A DNA stretch of 64,000 nt from Aurantiacibacter rhizosphaerae. Its GTDB lineage: Bacteria; Pseudomonadota; Alphaproteobacteria; Sphingomonadales; Sphingomonadaceae. A program made the position numbers and the translations under genes. Under the pieces are notes generated by a model. It was not told the origin of the DNA. It did no database searches and saw only the letters and a list, made by a program, of their open reading frames with translations. This document shows, one piece after another, positions 63,576-64,000 of the stretch (its first letter is position 1; each line of letters opens with the position of its first letter). The stretch lies in the NCBI RefSeq assembly GCF_009807005.1, contig NZ_WUBR01000003.1, positions 496,001 to 560,000 on the forward strand, written 5' to 3'.

Positions 63576-64000
63576 CTTCCAACCGGGCGACCGGCAGATA
63601 GGCGGGCTTGTAGGGATATTTCGCGGCCAGCTCCTCGTCTATGTCCACCCCGTGACCTGGCGTCTCGCCGCAATGCAGGTGACCATCGGCGAAGGTGTAG
63701 TCATGCGGGAAGACCGCGTCCGTCTCCTCGGTATGGCGCATGTATTCCTGAATGCCGAAATTGGGCACCCAGGTATCGAAATGGAGCGCGCAGCCCATGG
63801 TGACAGGGGAGAGATCGGTCGCGCCGTGGCAGCCGGTGCGAACCTGGTAAAGGCTGGCAAAGTCCGCGATGCGGCGCAGGTGCGTAAGGCCGCCTGCGCT
63901 CACGACTGTTGCGCGGATATAGTCGATCAGCTGGTTCTCGATCAAGTGCTTGCAGTCCCAGATCGTGTTGAAGATCTCGCCCACCGCAAGCGGGGTGGAG
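63553..64000 (-). CDS. D-mannonate dehydratase (RspA/ManD family), 5' part outside the window
   Basis: The last 148 codons are present. [20 protein letters not shown], the catalytic [20 protein letters not shown] and the close [16 protein letters not shown] are diagnostic for ManD of the enolase superfamily. It removes water from D-mannonate to give 2-keto-3-deoxygluconate, the substrate of the next gene's kinase. The frame is open to the right edge. Confidence 0.92.
   Translation of the reverse strand, partial: STPLAVGEIFNTIWDCKHLIENQLIDYIRATVVSAGGLTHLRRIADFASLYQVRTGCHGATDLSPVTMGCALHFDTWVPNFGIQEYMRHTEETDAVFPHDYTFADGHLHCGETPGHGVDIDEELAAKYPYKPAYLPVARLEDGSMWNW

Overview
The window is high-GC, densely packed DNA that looks like a chromosome segment of an alphaproteobacterium of the order Sphingomonadales, most likely Erythrobacteraceae. 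This is inferred from family composition (DesB-type gallate dioxygenase, RspA/ManD-type mannonate dehydratase, an isolated infC, a tol-pal operon beginning with a TTG-started ybgC, many DUF genes usual in this group) and from GGAAC-N16/17-CGTT-like promoters typical of the alphaproteobacterial EcfG general stress response. No phage, transposase, CRISPR array or replication origin was seen.

Layout. 0-2.2 kb: TPP riboswitch and thiC. 2.2-4.5 kb: a lower-GC accessory patch with an unknown 104-aa protein, a PIN-domain protein overlapping an unknown 249-aa partner, and a small HTH protein whose tail carries GTNAC pentamers every 21-22 bp. 4.5-18 kb: small housekeeping and stress genes (YaiI-like, cold shock, fasciclin, COG3650, S41 peptidase, PEBP, SWIB, gallate dioxygenase, DoxX, and a stress block of DUF3008/DUF2945/DUF3140/PNPOx genes), several behind EcfG-like promoters. 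17.8-27.2 kb: dapD, a subtilisin autotransporter, gmk, sspB, then hisB-hisH-hisA-(membrane protein)-hisF-(small protein)-hisE-HIT, with a cloverleaf-like inverted-repeat element before hisH. 27.3-31.8 kb: ybgC-tolQRAB-pal, ending at a strong terminator. 32.1-34.2 kb: a J-domain gene, then an AT-rich insertion of about 0.95 kb that abuts a broken META/HslJ-like gene. 34.2-54.3 kb: metabolism and envelope genes (gamma-family PLP enzyme, SLC13 carrier, homocysteine methyltransferase with a divergent TetR gene, infC with an apparent ATA start, PdeM-type phosphoesterase, hemF, GH16, M1 peptidase, HWE kinase, Rel/Spo, cyclophilin, MscS). 54.3-64 kb: tRNA-Ser(GGA), then a sugar-acid locus: carboxylesterase, TonB-dependent receptor, GH2 glycosidase with a malectin-like domain, sugar isomerase/epimerase-like protein, KDG kinase and mannonate dehydratase (cut by the window end).

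How the parts work together. The last 10 kb fit one catabolic unit: outer-membrane uptake, removal of ester groups and sugars, then mannonate to 2-keto-3-deoxygluconate (ManD) to KDPG (kinase). Two matching TGGT-AAG-RCCA sites before the receptor gene suggest control by a GntR-type repressor. The his and tol-pal blocks are tightly overlapping operons.

Several genes are broken by single-base changes (DUF3429, DUF1905, probably the 5.9-kb membrane protein, and the META-like gene with two stops). These may be real decay or assembly errors; read-level checks would decide.
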